A DNA stretch of 64,000 bases, from positions 1,240,001 through 1,304,000 of the forward strand of contig JASPKZ010007248.1 in NCBI GenBank assembly GCA_030220185.1, in the 5' to 3' direction. A program made the position numbers and the translations under genes. The notes under the pieces are model-generated. The model saw only the letters and a program-made list of their open reading frames with translations. It was not told where the DNA came from and ran no database searches. The stretch's first letter is position 1. Each line of letters opens with the position of its first letter. Source of the stretch: Diploptera punctata. Lineage: Eukaryota; Arthropoda; Insecta; Blattodea; Blaberidae. Shown here piece after piece: positions 19,490-31,217 of the stretch.

Positions 19490-19837
19490 CTTATCAATAT
19501 GCTATGCATAAAAATCGTTGAACATCTAAGAACTATTCAGGGGAAAATATTATTTGATAGGTTACACAATACAGAAATTAGAAACAAATGTCAAATTCAT
19601 TACATAACAAAATTTATTATAGACAGACGAAAATATTGGAAGTATCATATAGAAAGAATGGAAGACGAAATACTTGTAAAAAGAGCTAAAGAAGATAGAC
19701 CAATGGACGGGAGAAGAGCAAGAGGAAGACCAGCCAAGAGATGGATAGACAGTGGCCGCACATCCAATAAGTTACGTCTCCCTTCGAGGAGTGATTTGGG
19801 AAATAAACAGGATGACAATTCTACAAATAAAGAATAA
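19490..19837 (+). pseudogene. C-terminal fragment of another non-LTR retrotransposon protein
   Basis: The frame 19499-19837 (112 codons) contains RRKYWKYHIERMEDEILVKR and GRRARGRPAKRWIDS. This has the same layout as the RTE tail (W..H..RM...., GRP..RW.D) but with clearly different sequence, so it belongs to a different LINE family. Upstream RT and endonuclease are missing. After RWIDS the frame continues into unrelated residues. It is a 5'-truncated relic. Confidence 0.65.
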
Positions 19838-20144
19838 CAAGAAGAAGCATCAAATTCTAGCTTTATGCATCATCAGCATAACTACATGGGGTGGGTCAAG
19901 GCTTTTTTTAGACTTTTTCTCCAGGCTTCTCCACCTCTGGCAACTGTCCACCAATTCTTGAGTTTTAAAGATTTGACATTCAGTAGTGCTCCATCCATAT
20001 AAAGAAATAACATTCGAGATGCATATCCTCCAATCATCAACTCTTTCTCTTGCCTTACGTCGCCATTTCTTGAAATTGTGTATAGGCTTCTCAACAGTAG
20101 GATTTTACAGGATAGGATTGTTTGTAAATGTCCACCGCTGTTTA
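19838..20144. other. No recognised feature
   Basis: A 70-codon minus-strand frame lacks motifs. The last bases (gtccaccgctgt, 20130-20141) resemble the first bases of SINE family A, cut off by the next element. Confidence 0.45.
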
Positions 20145-20530
20145 CGCAGGATGTAAATTAATTATACCGAACAAATTTAACTGCTTACAGAGGGGTATTA
20201 TATAAGTAATTTTAGATAAGCAGTGTAGCCAGTCTTTCACTCAGTCTCCTTTATAAAGAGTAACCAAAGATAAATAAATTAAAATCATAAACAACAAGTA
20301 AGCTATGATAGGAAATAATTCCCGACCTAGGTCAAGTTTACACTGAATCGAGTCAGGAGAATGAGCATGATACGATTACGGCATAAGGTGATCCCAAGAA
20401 GTTAATGTAAAGTTGAATTAATGAGTGGTTATTAGCAATGGGAAATACTCAGGTAACCAGACCTCTTACCATTGTACGGTGACAGCGATGAGGGGTTAGG
20501 AACTCTGAAATTTCTTTATTATAAGGACTT

Positions 20531-21418
20531 ATAAGAAATCGGTACCTACCGGAAACCCACAAACAATGCTCTGGCCATAAACAAAAATTCTACACACCCT
20601 TTTCAACAGAAAATTAGTACATTTAATAGCTTAGTCAGTAGAATGTTGAAACTCCCATTAAGCAAAGACAATTATATCCAAGAACTCAACTACATTAAGT
20701 ATATGGCAAAAACCAATGGCTATAATGAAGAATTCATAGATAAGCTCGTAAAAAAACAAAAAAGGAAGAACAACATAACCAACATAACTAAACTAGAAAA
20801 AGAATCTGACAACAACAACAAGAAAACATGGATAACACTTACATACACAGGAAAAGAAACGACAAAATTAGCCAATGCACTAAAGAAAGCCGATAAAAAC
20901 ATAAAAATAGCATACAGAACCAATAACAAATTAAACAACATAATAAACAATAACATTGAAGAAAATAACATTTTCAACAGCAAAGGAGTTTATAAACTGA
21001 CATGTAAGGACTGCAACAAATTTTATATAGGAAGGACAAACAGGAGTTTTAACATCAGATTCAAAGAACATTTTCGAGACTTCATTCACGCAGAAGGTAA
21101 ATCAAGCTATGCAAAACACGTCATCCATGAAGGACATCGCATGTTAAATATTGAAAACACCCTAACAGTAATGCACAGAGAAAATAATCCAGCGAAGATA
21201 AACGTACTCGAAGAGATGGAAATCATGAAAGCAGCTCACAACGACAGCCTGATAAACGAAAACGAACCAAATACATGCAACCCCCTCTACCAGATCTTCA
21301 GTGAAACACCAGTTTTGAATCCTGCCGATGATGGGACAAGTCCCGAAGCGCTACAGTTAAATGATAATTAAGTTGAGGAGACGGACCTTTCAGGTGAATA
21401 TTCTATAATTTTATATTA
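20531..21418 (+). mobile_element. 5'-truncated Penelope-like retroelement with 13-bp target duplication
   Basis: Identical repeats attataaggactt at 20518-20530 and 21419-21431 bracket an 888-bp insert. It begins within the RT-to-linker region (YRKPTNNALAI, just upstream of the long frame) and ends about 45 bp after the stop codon. A 5'-truncated insert with target duplication is the expected product of target-primed integration. Confidence 0.85.
20643..21371 (+). CDS. Penelope-like element C-terminal protein with GIY-YIG endonuclease domain (truncated)
   Basis: 242 codons from the ATG; the same frame is open upstream to about 20545 (YRKPTNNALAINKNSTHPFQ), so the ATG is internal to a longer protein. 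Residues 1-110 hold RT-thumb/linker sequence (LSKDNYIQELNYIKYMA, then a Lys/Asn-rich stretch). Residues about 114-165 form the endonuclease: GVYKLTCKDCNKFYIGRTNR, with F-N-I-R-F-K-E-H following, matching the GIY-YIG core and its downstream Arg and Glu-His. The CxxC before YIG is typical of Penelope elements. The tail (NVLEEMEIMKAAH...NENEPNTCNPLY) is shared with a second fragment at 27.75 kb. No stop interrupts the frame, but without the RT core it cannot be autonomous. Confidence 0.85.
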   Translation: MLKLPLSKDNYIQELNYIKYMAKTNGYNEEFIDKLVKKQKRKNNITNITKLEKESDNNNKKTWITLTYTGKETTKLANALKKADKNIKIAYRTNNKLNNIINNNIEENNIFNSKGVYKLTCKDCNKFYIGRTNRSFNIRFKEHFRDFIHAEGKSSYAKHVIHEGHRMLNIENTLTVMHRENNPAKINVLEEMEIMKAAHNDSLINENEPNTCNPLYQIFSETPVLNPADDGTSPEALQLNDN

Positions 21419-22123
21419 ATTATAAGGACTTTATTAGCGTTTTTTTCAGTAACCAAGAGTGGACAATGGCATATTCTGCTACTTTGACGTTAAAAATACA
21501 ATGCACGATTTATGAGAAGGAAATTTCAAATCGGCGGTAAACAACACAATTACCATGTGCGGGAAGATGAGAATTTAGGCGTTAGGCTTATTAGGACTAT
21601 AACAGATGCTACTGCTAACGATGGGAAAATCTGAGGACTATAGTTGCAACACTTATATATTGGCTGTACCTAATCTAGTAAAGGACGGCCTCCAAAAACG
21701 TGATGACGTCACGGCGAATCACATCATCTTGCACCCCCAATCGGAACCCCTAGATCAAATTACCAATAGATATATATATGCTATATCGAGATGAGTGTTT
21801 ATCTAATTGTCACAAACTTATGGTGATGGAGGAAACCGAGTTTACCTTATAGACGCGGGAGATGAACCGAAAACACTTGTTACAGTTAATCGGATAACTA
21901 CACTGGCATCGCTAACTTACTATAATATCCGCAAGTCACCATTGTCGATTATTATTGAACTTAGTTATTAAACAAGTCCCGCAATTATTGGACTTACAAG
22001 ATTTTCACCAATACGAAAAAAAAAAATCTGTATAAAATTCGCAAGTGTTAAAACTAGCTTACAGAATCAAGTGAAATGAATGATGATACATATGGAACGA
22101 TATATTATACAATCAATTAATAT

Positions 22124-22414
22124 TTATTTAATGACACCACTACCAAAATTAGTTTGGACCAACAGAGCGACGTCATTGTCTGTGAATGTATATATTCTTG
22201 TGAAACAATATCCTCGAGTGAAATCAAAGCAATAAACATAATCAATTAACACAACGATAATTAATTCTGCCCATCGAAGTCCTTGTGGAATTCCTGCGTA
22301 AAGAATCTCACGCCTACCGAACCTAATTACCTGAGCAAACCGAGTATCCAAATTCCTCAAGAACCGAGGAAGTCCTTTATAAATCCGGCGTCCAACCCAA
22401 TCCTTTATTACCAT
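22124..22414 (-). pseudogene. Possible jockey-type RT remnant
   Basis: The 96-codon frame contains ILYAGIPQG and later FTDNDVALLVQTNF, resembling the (A)GVPQGS motif B and the F(A)DD(T)AL motif C of jockey-type reverse transcriptases at about the right spacing. The second catalytic aspartate is displaced and no other RT motif is clear. Treat as a weak call. Confidence 0.4.
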
Positions 22415-22663
22415 TTACCTCCATTGCCATTTAACCGTAAAACACAGGAACCCTATTAAATCCCCTTTGTAGCAACCAATGGTCTACGAGAGAATATGGG
22501 CGAATTATAAGGAATTAAAGTAATCGATAACTGAAACAATTAATGAACAGGACATCAAAGTAGGAGTGAAAATTATACTAGATTAACTTCAGATCTTAGT
22601 ATTAATTCCGATATCCTGATTGCTAATAATTCCTCAACAACGTTTATGAAATTTTGGGTTATC

Positions 22664-23084
<421 letters not shown>

Positions 23085-23400
23085 CTTACACTGGATAATA
23101 ATGAAGTCGAGTTTAGAATGTCGAACATAGCAGATGATTGCACGCCACTGCACTGGTTACTGTACAATAGGTACAATGAGAGCCTTAGCTCAGACTGAAA
23201 CATGCAGAATCTGTGTAGTTAACGTGATTCGAACACTGATGGTTCAGATCATGGCAAACCACCTTTTTTTTTTTACTGTGATAATGCTGACAGAAATTTG
23301 GTGAGTCTGGGCCTGCGCAAAATACCTATTCCCATATTGGGATTATGATTACATCTGATCAGGAGTTACTTCTGTATCAGTCGCATTACATGAAAACAAT

Positions 23401-23625
23401 ATGGGACATCTTTACAGTTATGGTGCAGCACAAGGTAATGCTGCTAGAGTTGCTGCCATGTACGCGGAGCAGTATCCGAATAGACGCAATCTTCATCGAA
23501 CAATCTTCGAGTCTGTTGATGGGCGTCTGCGGGAGTATACGACGCTGATGGTAAACAGAGTAGACGCTGGTGAAAGACGTACGCGTCCCACTGCCCGACT
23601 TCGCTCAACGGGTAGACTTTTGTAA
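23401..23625 (+). pseudogene. N-terminal HTH segment of the mariner-type transposase (copy 2)
   Basis: The 74-codon frame starts MGHLYSYGAAQGNAARVAAM and continues YAEQYPNRRNLHRTIFESVD, a helix-turn-helix domain of the DUF4817 type common at the N-terminus of insect DNA-transposon proteins. It aligns with the fragment at 18.25-18.4 kb in copy 1, confirming the two as one family. After about residue 60 the frame departs from the family. Downstream bits ('ctttgctgaagccaccgcac', 'aacagtcatgtgtgggttta') correspond to the middle of the transposase, heavily deleted. Nonfunctional. Confidence 0.75.
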
Positions 23626-23889
23626 TTGGGCTTTGCTGAAGCCACCGCACTTCATGTTTATTCACTGTATTTAATAGGGATTGGCTGGTTCTATACTCAA
23701 AGAACAGTCATGTGTGGGTTTATGAAAATCTTCATGGCATGTTTGAGAGGGGTCACCTGTTCTATAGTTTGATTCTGTATTGATGGAGGTCTCTGCGTTT
23801 TTGGGTCAATGCTTAGTTCTCTATACTTATTCATTATTCTTAGCTTTATTTATAATTTCTAATACATTCCATGTTCCTAGAAGAATGGT

Positions 23890-24095
23890 CATTTTTTTAT
23901 CTCAAACACGCACGCGCACGCGCGCACGCACACACACACACACACACGCACATGCACACGCACACGCGCACGCACGCACGCACACACTCAGACACAGACA
24001 CACACAGACACACACGCACACGCGCACGCACGCACACACTCAGACACAGACACACACACACACACAGACACACACACACACCCACAAAACCTGTT
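23890..24095 (+). repeat. CA-rich compound microsatellite
   Basis: Mixed (ca)n with cgca, gaca and tgca interruptions, and an internal near-duplicate (acacactcagacacagacac at about 23982 and 24035). It grades directly into the CCTAA-like block. Confidence 0.95.
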
Positions 24096-24720
24096 CACAT
24101 TGTAACCTAATCTAACTTATTTAATCTAACCTAATCGAGTACCTAACCTAAGTAACCCAACCCAACTAATTTAATCTAAACTAACTAATCTAACCTAACT
24201 AACCTAAGCAACCTAACGTAACTAAACTGACCTAAGTAATATAACAGAGCTAACATAACCTAAGTATCTCGAACTAACCTAACATAAGGCATTTAACCGA
24301 AGTAATATAACCTAACCAAACACATCCTAACGTAACCTAAACGAACATAACCAAACCAAGCTTAACCTTACCTAACCGAACGGAAACAAACTGAACCACA
24401 ACCTAACCTAACCTAACCTAACCTAACCCAACCCAATGAAGCTAGGGTGGCGTGACCATCCCAACTAAAACAAACCATACCGAACCTAACCTCACCTAAC
24501 CAAGCTAGGGTAGCGTGACCACCCCAATCAAACCTAACCTAACCTAACCCAACCCAACGAAGCTACGGTGGCGTGACCATCCCAACTAAAACAAACCATA
24601 CCGAACCTAACCTCACCTAACCAAGCTAGGGTGGCGTGACCACCCCAATCAAACCCAACCTAACCGAACTTGACCTGACCTTAATGAACCGAACCTAACC
24701 GAACCTAACTTAACCTAACC
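24096..24720 (+). repeat. Degenerate CCTAA (TTAGG-type) block
   Basis: Loose cctaac/aacctaa repeats as at 0.9-1.5 kb. A clean stretch (acctaacctaacctaaccta) occurs near 24402-24425. Two 121-bp duplicated segments lie within it at 24421-24660. Confidence 0.75.
24421..24660 (+). repeat. 121-bp tandem duplication (about 60-bp half-units)
   Basis: The segment from acctaacccaacccaatgaa at 24421 repeats from 24542. Each contains two related halves carrying 'agctagggtggcgtgacca', so four half-units in total. Confidence 0.85.
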
Positions 24721-25146
24721 ATCAGGCCGACTAACCAGCACGCCGAGTAACCTGCAGACGGAGTAACCTGCAGGCCGAATAACCTGCAAAAGGAAGTAAT
24801 CTGCAAGCGGGCTAACCTGCATAACCTGCAGACCTATTATCCTGCAGATCGACTAACCTGCAGACCGTGTAACCTGCGGACCGTCTACCTGCAGACCGAG
24901 TAACCTACAGACCGAGTAAATTGCAGACTGTGTAACCTGCGGACCGTCTACCTGCAGACCGAGTAACCTGCAGAACGCGCAACCTGCAGACCATCTAACC
25001 TGCAGACCGATTAACCTGCAGATCGAGTAACCTGCAGACCGTGTAACCTGCAAACCGTGTAACCTACAAACCGAGTAACCTGCAGATCGTGTAACCTGCA
25101 GACCGACTAACCTGCACACTGTCAAACCTGCAGATCGAGTAACCTT
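24721..25146 (+). repeat. 16-bp minisatellite (taacctgcagaccgag)
   Basis: About 25 units of taacctgcagaccgag with substitutions and occasional 1-2-bp length changes. It follows the CCTAA-like block without a gap, and its first bases (taacctg) resemble that repeat. Minus-strand frames with AGYS/VCRL periodicity are by-products. Confidence 0.9.
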
Positions 25147-26070
25147 TATGCTTAAGTGTCTTGTTTATAAAATTACTTTTAAAAAGTACCAATACAGTGT
25201 AAATATAAAAGTTATTACAGGTACGAAATATAAAAGGGACACTCTGTATGTGTAAGATGATAAAACTAGTGGTCTTGAAGAGAGAGGGAAGCAATTAAAT
25301 CGTATAAATGAATCAAGAGGTTATAAATGTGTGGATATATTTTGTTGAGAGGAAGCAGCACGTTTGGTAAACAAAAGGCAGAGGAAGCATTGTGACGTAA
25401 CACGTATGCACGATATTTTTCCTCGCTTCATTGAGAGGCAAGTGTCTATTTTTACGTGGACGCGAGTTTATCAGGGCAGTTCACCGGACACCAACTCATG
25501 TGTGTAAATAACAACACATCAACTGCATCAACTAACCCAATTTATTATCCCATTTTTCTGGTTTACAGTATAGACCCTACAACTTTCTTTTGTTTTCCGA
25601 AAAATTGGTTGGAAATTAATTTTTCGTTCCAGTAATTTAAATGTCTCAGCCGGCAGTGGGAGAAAAAAAAAAGAAAAAAAGAAGTGATTTTGAGTTTCAG
25701 ACCAACCTCAATTCAAATTTTCGGATCTCGCTGATTTTTGGAGAACATCTTTCTCGTTTTATTTCAATAGCATATACCGAGTTTTGTGGCGAACGTTAGA
25801 ATTTTGTGAGTGCTATAGGCATTTTTAACTTTTCACTTCAGGCGAACTCCTACTAATAATGGTTTGACCTTGTTAATTAACGATCATCTTTACTTTTTTT
25901 AATTGATTCTATATGTCGAGTTTGATTTTGAAAAAAAATGCGGTCGATACAGATTTAACAGTCAGACACACATACGCAGACACACATTTTCAGGCTTGTA
26001 AAACACCTTAAGCCTGAATAAAGAGGTTACCGACCTCCTTCATCCTAGTAATACATTAGCTGCCTGCTAT
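25147..26070. other. No recognised feature
   Basis: AT-rich, with short A-runs near 25665 and words such as 'cagacacacatacgcagaca' at 25965. No motif-bearing frame. Confidence 0.45.
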
Positions 26071-26075
26071 AGTCG

Positions 26076-26817
26076 GACCAACGGATCTGTACCCCATTAA
26101 GCGCTGCAGTCGTTCATAGAAAAGTTAACACCTGTACTCACACCATTCCACGCGCTCCCCTCCCACCACGTCAAACAGCAGTCACGATAACTTTCCGAGT
26201 AGGGATGTTGCCAAACTTCCACCAAACAGTGTCATGGATCTTGAATATTGAATCATGTAAGTTTAATTATTACTTCTTCATATTTAAATAGGTCTAATGA
26301 CGCTGACTTACTTCTATTATTTGCTGAGTAACATTTGTTTCATCACTACGTGCTACAGTGTTCATTGGACTGCAAGTGCAAATAACATGCCCCCCAAGAA
26401 CGTTCAAAATTGTGAGGAGTGGAAGGCGTGAAAGAAAACAGAGAGATAGGAATGCAGGGAGGGGGAAAAGATTTGTCGAGGCAGAAAAGGAATTACACTA
26501 CAGCCGCCGGATCTCCGGGTCTGAAGTTTAGGTAATACAAGGGGTAAAGGGAGAAACTCGCCCTCTACTGCCAATAAGGAAATGGTTGAGTGGGAATAGA
26601 TGTCTGCCACAACTAATCACTGCTCTTGACGCAGTAGTAAGGTTTGAATAGCTGAGATGTTGTCAGCAGTATGTCTGCTAACCGCACACATAAAGCGGCC
26701 CCTCCCACTGAATATCCATGTCAGCAACACTGGCGTGAAAACGTAAGGGCCCGAAAATCAGTGGTTGGGGTATAGTGTTCAGTTCGCATATCTTATGGGG
26801 CCATAGATCCGTTGGTC
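26076..26817. mobile_element. Unclassified element with ~26-bp terminal inverted repeats
   Basis: The left end gaccaacggatctgtacccc is matched, reverse-complemented, by gaccaacggatctatggccc at the right (13 outer bases identical, then a close match ending ataag). The 742-bp interior has no transposase I recognise. No target duplication was identified with confidence, so the superfamily remains open. Confidence 0.65.
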
Positions 26818-27227
26818 AGAAAATATATGTCTCATTGGGTCGATATGTTGACTGCATATTATCGCCTTACTATGATGTTGTCTGTTTAGAGCGGGTGCCG
26901 CACGACAATACTTGACAATGATTAGCATGCGGAATTATTATAGTGGCGGTAGTCGGTATCTTTGTATTTAATTATATTTATTAATATGTAACAGCTGAGG
27001 GAAAACAAAGCGAACCACTGGATGACCATCATAGAGAGGCTACAATACCATTATGACATCTGTAGAAAAATAAGCTTAACTTGATCTAGTAACTCCTAAC
27101 AAAGGAGAGGCTAAGGACTAACATTGGACTTATACGCCATTGTATATATATCCTATATTTATGGTAATTTTCTCTGTTTGGTGAAGATATGTAAATATGT
27201 TTGTAAGAAGAACCTCAATAGCTTCAT
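26818..27227. other. No recognised feature
   Basis: No repeat or coding motif recognised. Confidence 0.4.
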
Positions 27228-27395
27228 TTTTTTGGTTCCGGGGTGACGTCATGGTTCCGGTCGGGACAACTTTCCTCATGGACGAGACTTTTTCGGGGTT
27301 TTCCTCACCTGTAAGAAACTATAAGGCCCAAACGGTCTCCGAACATCATTTGCCTATCACACTCATCATATTCGCCTTGTTTAGAATGAGTACAA
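27228..27395 (+). mobile_element. SINE family A (fragment)
   Basis: Contains ggttccggtcgggacaactt, 'ttttcggggttttcctcacc' and 'aaggcccaaacggtctccga', as in the 37.8-kb copy, with small deletions and a small rearrangement in the head. An apparent 131-codon frame across it is not a gene. Confidence 0.8.
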
Positions 27396-27529
27396 TAATG
27401 TATGTAGTTAAATGTTTGTGTTGTCTCGGAAATGACTGTGACATTGAGCAGATCACTTATGCACGGACTGATCTATGGATCTATGTCCCTTTGTGGTCAA
27501 TCATTTTGTATGTGATCCAACGTTTACAT

Positions 27530-27692
27530 GTCGTAGCAGAGTGGTCAAGGCAAGATGTTTTGGCGCAAAGCTACAGGACTTGCGCTGGTTAAAGTCTCCA
27601 CGGGGAATACATTTTTTTCATACAATTTAAGCCGTTATGGGACCGGTTCCACCCAGCATTGTGAGGAATTTGGGTAGCTATAACACTTCTAA
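27530..27692 (+). mobile_element. SINE family B (5' half, diverged)
   Basis: Corresponds to the first half of the 11.8-kb copy: cgtagcagagtggtcaaggc ... ggcgcaaagctacaggactt ... gggaccggttccacccagca ... gggtagctataa. More diverged than the other copies, and it stops mid-element. Confidence 0.75.
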
Positions 27693-27753
27693 AATTCATT
27701 GTGAATAACGGATCATCAAGTTTAACAAAATCGTTAGTACCGAATCAATATTA

Positions 27754-27882
27754 TGTAAAAAGAACAACAAAATTAGCATCCTAGAAGATATAGACGTTTT
27801 AAGAGAAGCAAAGAATATGGACATACTAAATGAGAACACACCCACAGATCTGAACACGTTTTTCACCAACACCAGTATCTAA
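27754..27882 (+). pseudogene. Penelope-like C-terminal fragment
   Basis: A 42-codon frame reads CKKNNKISILEDIDVLREAK, then NMDILNENTPTDLNTFF and a stop. It parallels the tail of the 20.6-kb Penelope protein (KINVLEEMEIMKAA...LINENEPNT). The GIY-YIG core is not present. It is a small 5'-truncated relic, diverged enough to be a different subfamily. Confidence 0.65.
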
Positions 27883-27986
27883 TGACATGCCGAAGATGTA
27901 ACATGTTTCTGGAAAGGCGTACATGGTTTTAACAATTTGAAAACTTTTTGAAACAGAAATTCACTTTGGTTGAGGACGAGTGATAT

Positions 27987-27987
<1 letters not shown>

Positions 27988-28021
<34 letters not shown>
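27988..28021 (+). repeat. (ATC)n microsatellite
   Basis: About eleven uninterrupted atc units, 110 bp before the hAT element. Confidence 0.95.
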
Positions 28022-28131
28022 TCTAAAAGTAAAAAATACAGTCAATTGTAGAGCGGCCTTATCTGAATCCATGCTGTTCATTTGAAATAATTTCGTCACT
28101 TATCTTTCCGATTCTTCTAGTTAGTTATCAC

Positions 28132-31100
28132 TAGAGCTAGGATTTTTATGTAATATTAACATGCAAAATATGTACATATTTATGTAATAATATTTGGCAA
28201 AATATGTAATATTACATAAAAAATTCTTAAAATATGTAATTTTAAATACATTAAAATTTAAGTTTTATGTAAATTTATACTAAATATTAAGTTATTGATT
28301 CCTGATTTTATTAATAAAAAGTAAAGTGTGGGACAATTATTAATTAGACATGTTGATGTAATGAATAAAATGTATTAAATGTAATTATTTGTTTGAAAAT
28401 GAAACAATTAATAAAATGGCTAAATAAAAAAAAACCAGGTTACAAAATGTATTTTTAGTTATATTATATTATACAATGCTTTTGTAGTCACTCTTTAACC
28501 AATCTTTAACCCCTACAGCGAATACAGAAACTATCTACTAATTTCACTTTAAATTGCAATGAACTATTAGATACATCTCCAAGTTTTCCATTGTCATGAA
28601 GTGTCGTCGGTAGAGAGAATGTTTTTATAAGCAGAAAATGTTCTTTCCACATCACGGGAAGTTGCTGGTGCAAATTTAAACAGATGGGATTTTTCAGGAG
28701 AGATATCATCTGGAGGATTATCTTCTTCCCCGTTGAGGATCTTACACACTGTAGTCAATGTCGAGAAGCCAGGGTTTCTTTCCATAACAGATTCAATTCT
28801 TTTCATTATGTTTATTCCAACATTTCTTTGAACAACACTTAACTTAGATTTAACGTCCTCTACAATGTCCAGTGATTCCTTCAAAGTCATGCAACAAGTT
28901 TCTAATTTTAAAATACTGTCAGAAATCAATCCAAAATTGCTTTTAACATATACCAATTGGCATTATACCTTGGACTCACTGAAGGCACTTTGAGCCTCTC
29001 TAATAGAAACTGCTGATTTACTTGGAAACGAGTCTATTACAGACTTCACTTCTTTAAAATAGTCACTATAAAAGCAGGCAGCCTCAATCCACGTACCCCA
29101 TCTAGTGAGGACAGGTTCAGGGGGGCAATTTCACGTTTGGTAATTGTTCTCTATAGTGCAACACACGTTGGGGGACTTTAACAGACACTTTCTTAGTGCT
29201 TGAAATAATGCTATTGATTTGTGGATAGTTATTTCGCACTTCTTCGGCAACACGTTGCAGTCCATGTGCGAGACAGGTGAAATTGATCATGTTTTGATAA
29301 AACACACGTAGAGCAGTTCCCGCCTTTAGAATGTACGCCGCAGCATCAGAATAAAGGACAAGGACTTTATCTTCTTGAACGCCTTCAGGCCACAACACTT
29401 TAAGTCCATCGTTCACAAAACGAGCCACTGTTGCATGATTTGCATGCTCCAACGTTTTAGAAGAAATCAGGAAAGGTGTGGGGGATTCTTTTCCATCCAG
29501 CTTACCAATCACAAGATTGGCAATATACCCGTTGTTTCATCGACAGCGATCCATATATAGTTGTTGCCTATATCACGTCGCACACATGTCATTGCTTCAT
29601 TGTAACACAAATGCATGTAGTTTTTTTCGGAGCGTAGAATTGTTAGGAATCTGCCTCCCACAATACTTCTCTAAAAATGCACGATATTTAGGTACCTGGA
29701 GTTTGTACCAATGAATATTTGCGGCAACCAGAGCATTACACATGTCATGGAAGAAATCACTCGATACATTTGAAGACGGTTGCATTTGAGATAGAAGCAC
29801 TTGCTTTTTAGATGTTTGTAGTCCTTTGTTTTTAGCATGCAGAGCACTGCGAACATGTTATTCAAGTTGAGATTTCATTGAACAACCTATCGTCTTACGC
29901 AAGCCTGGCTCACAACCACATCTCCTTCAGTAGTGAACGAATAATCTATTTTAACCCACGATTTTAACTTAGACGATAATTTTGATGCTACAGGAGCCAT
30001 CACACGAAATTCAATGAAACACTGTGACAGTCAAAATAATACTGATGAAGACAATGAAACTAAAAGTATTGTGGAAGGAAAATAGAAAGAATCGCAAAGT
30101 TGCATTTTATTATCAGAGGGGAAAAGAGGTAGAAACAGAAAAGGACGGAAATGTTTGAATCGATGTATAAGAAGTTTCACAACTTTCAGCACTTGTTAGA
30201 GATCAAACAACTGTGGTGTAAAATCTAATTAGTTAAATAAATAAAATATATGTTAAGCATGATATGATAATATTTAGAATATCTCATTGCATCTTAACAA
30301 CAAATTATAGTGCATAATTTCAATTTAAACAAATGTTGATTGCCTCTTGTTTTTATTTTATGATAATTTGTTATGGCGATATCAGTAAATGACAAGAATG
30401 TGTTGAGATGAGTGGGATAGCAAATGCAAGTGGCATAAATTACCTGACATTTATATTAGAATTGGGAGGGACACCGATAAAACCCTATCAAGGAAATTAA
30501 CTTGAATCGGACTTGGATTCACTGGGTGAGAGACAATGGCAATTACTCCTTTGCTATTTTTTTCAGTTTTTTCTACATGGACTCAATCTCTATTGCATCA
30601 ACAAACAATTTTATAAATTCAGTTCAAAATTATAATTTTTTAAACACATATAACAACGAAACAAACATATTGAAAACAGGTTGTAGTCTATTCCAAGGGA
30701 CTGAAGAGCAGAGATGAGGGAAAGAGGATACACAGTTGTTAACACATGGTGAGTGAGAAACTATTGCCATGTTTCTACTATTTCATTCATAAAACAGATG
30801 GTTCTGTGGTAGTTTTAAAAGAGATCTTCAATGTGGTATCCTACACCCAAGTCACAGTGACTTTGTATAGGTACAATTATGGTGTCAGTTGAATGAAATT
30901 CTTCCTTGACCTCTTTTTTTGTAGCGTTTTAGATAGCTTGCAAAATTCGTTTCATAGTGCGAATAAAATACTGTCATACAGATAGTTTAAAATGTTATTC
31001 CGCTTATGATTCTTTTTTAAATGAAGAGACAGAATATGTAGTTTTACATAAAAATATGAAAATATGTAAAAATATATAATTATGATGAAATATGTAAAAT

Positions 31101-31217
31101 ATGTAATGATAACTTTTGATATTTGATAAGAAAGTTCCTAATTCGTGGACATTTATAATTTTTAGCTGCGCATGAGCAAAGAGAAAGAATATGTAATTAC
31201 ATACAAATCCTAGTCTA
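28132..31217 (-). mobile_element. hAT transposon with perfect 8-bp target duplication
   Basis: The left terminus tagagctaggatttttatgt pairs with the reverse-complemented right terminus tagactaggatttgtatgta. gttatcac lies directly outside both ends (28124-28131 and 31218-31225). The subterminal regions are full of aaaatatgtaa words. A broken transposase of hAT type is on the minus strand (28594 to about 30030). At 3,086 bp it is of normal autonomous length, but the coding region is damaged. Confidence 0.9.
28594..30030 (-). pseudogene. hAT transposase (broken)
   Basis: Minus-strand pieces in order: a start region near 30000 (APVASKLSSKLKSWVKID-like), a BED-finger tail with H-x-K-N-K-G-L near 29840, then the segment FFHDMCNALVAANIHWYKLQ and FLEKYCGRQIP (29597-29800). 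A VDETT motif holding the first catalytic Asp lies near 29545. A 131-codon frame (29117-29512) follows, with FVNDGLKVLWP, LYSDAAAYILKAG and FTCLAHGLQRVAEEV as in DUF659-type hAT proteins. Last is the dimerisation segment ATSRDVERTFSAYKNILS (28594-28956). Compared with the copy at 63.4-64 kb, 13 nt are missing just after VDETT. Other breaks occur near 29110 and 28595. Confidence 0.8.

Larger units (their letters stand above)
20220..22475. mobile_element. 2.25-kb insertion in the mariner-type element, unclassified
   Basis: Defined by comparing the two mariner-type copies: the sequence at 20219 joins that at 22476 in copy 1. It contains the Penelope-like fragment and a degenerate RT-like stretch on the minus strand near 22.13-22.41 kb. 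I found neither terminal repeats nor a clear target duplication, so its class is open. Confidence 0.5.

Noticed and set aside
24853..25125. Minus-strand 90-codon repeat protein
   Set aside because: Direct read-through of the 16-bp minisatellite.
27197..27592. Plus-strand 131-codon frame
   Set aside because: Composed of SINE A and SINE B fragments joined by unrelated DNA.
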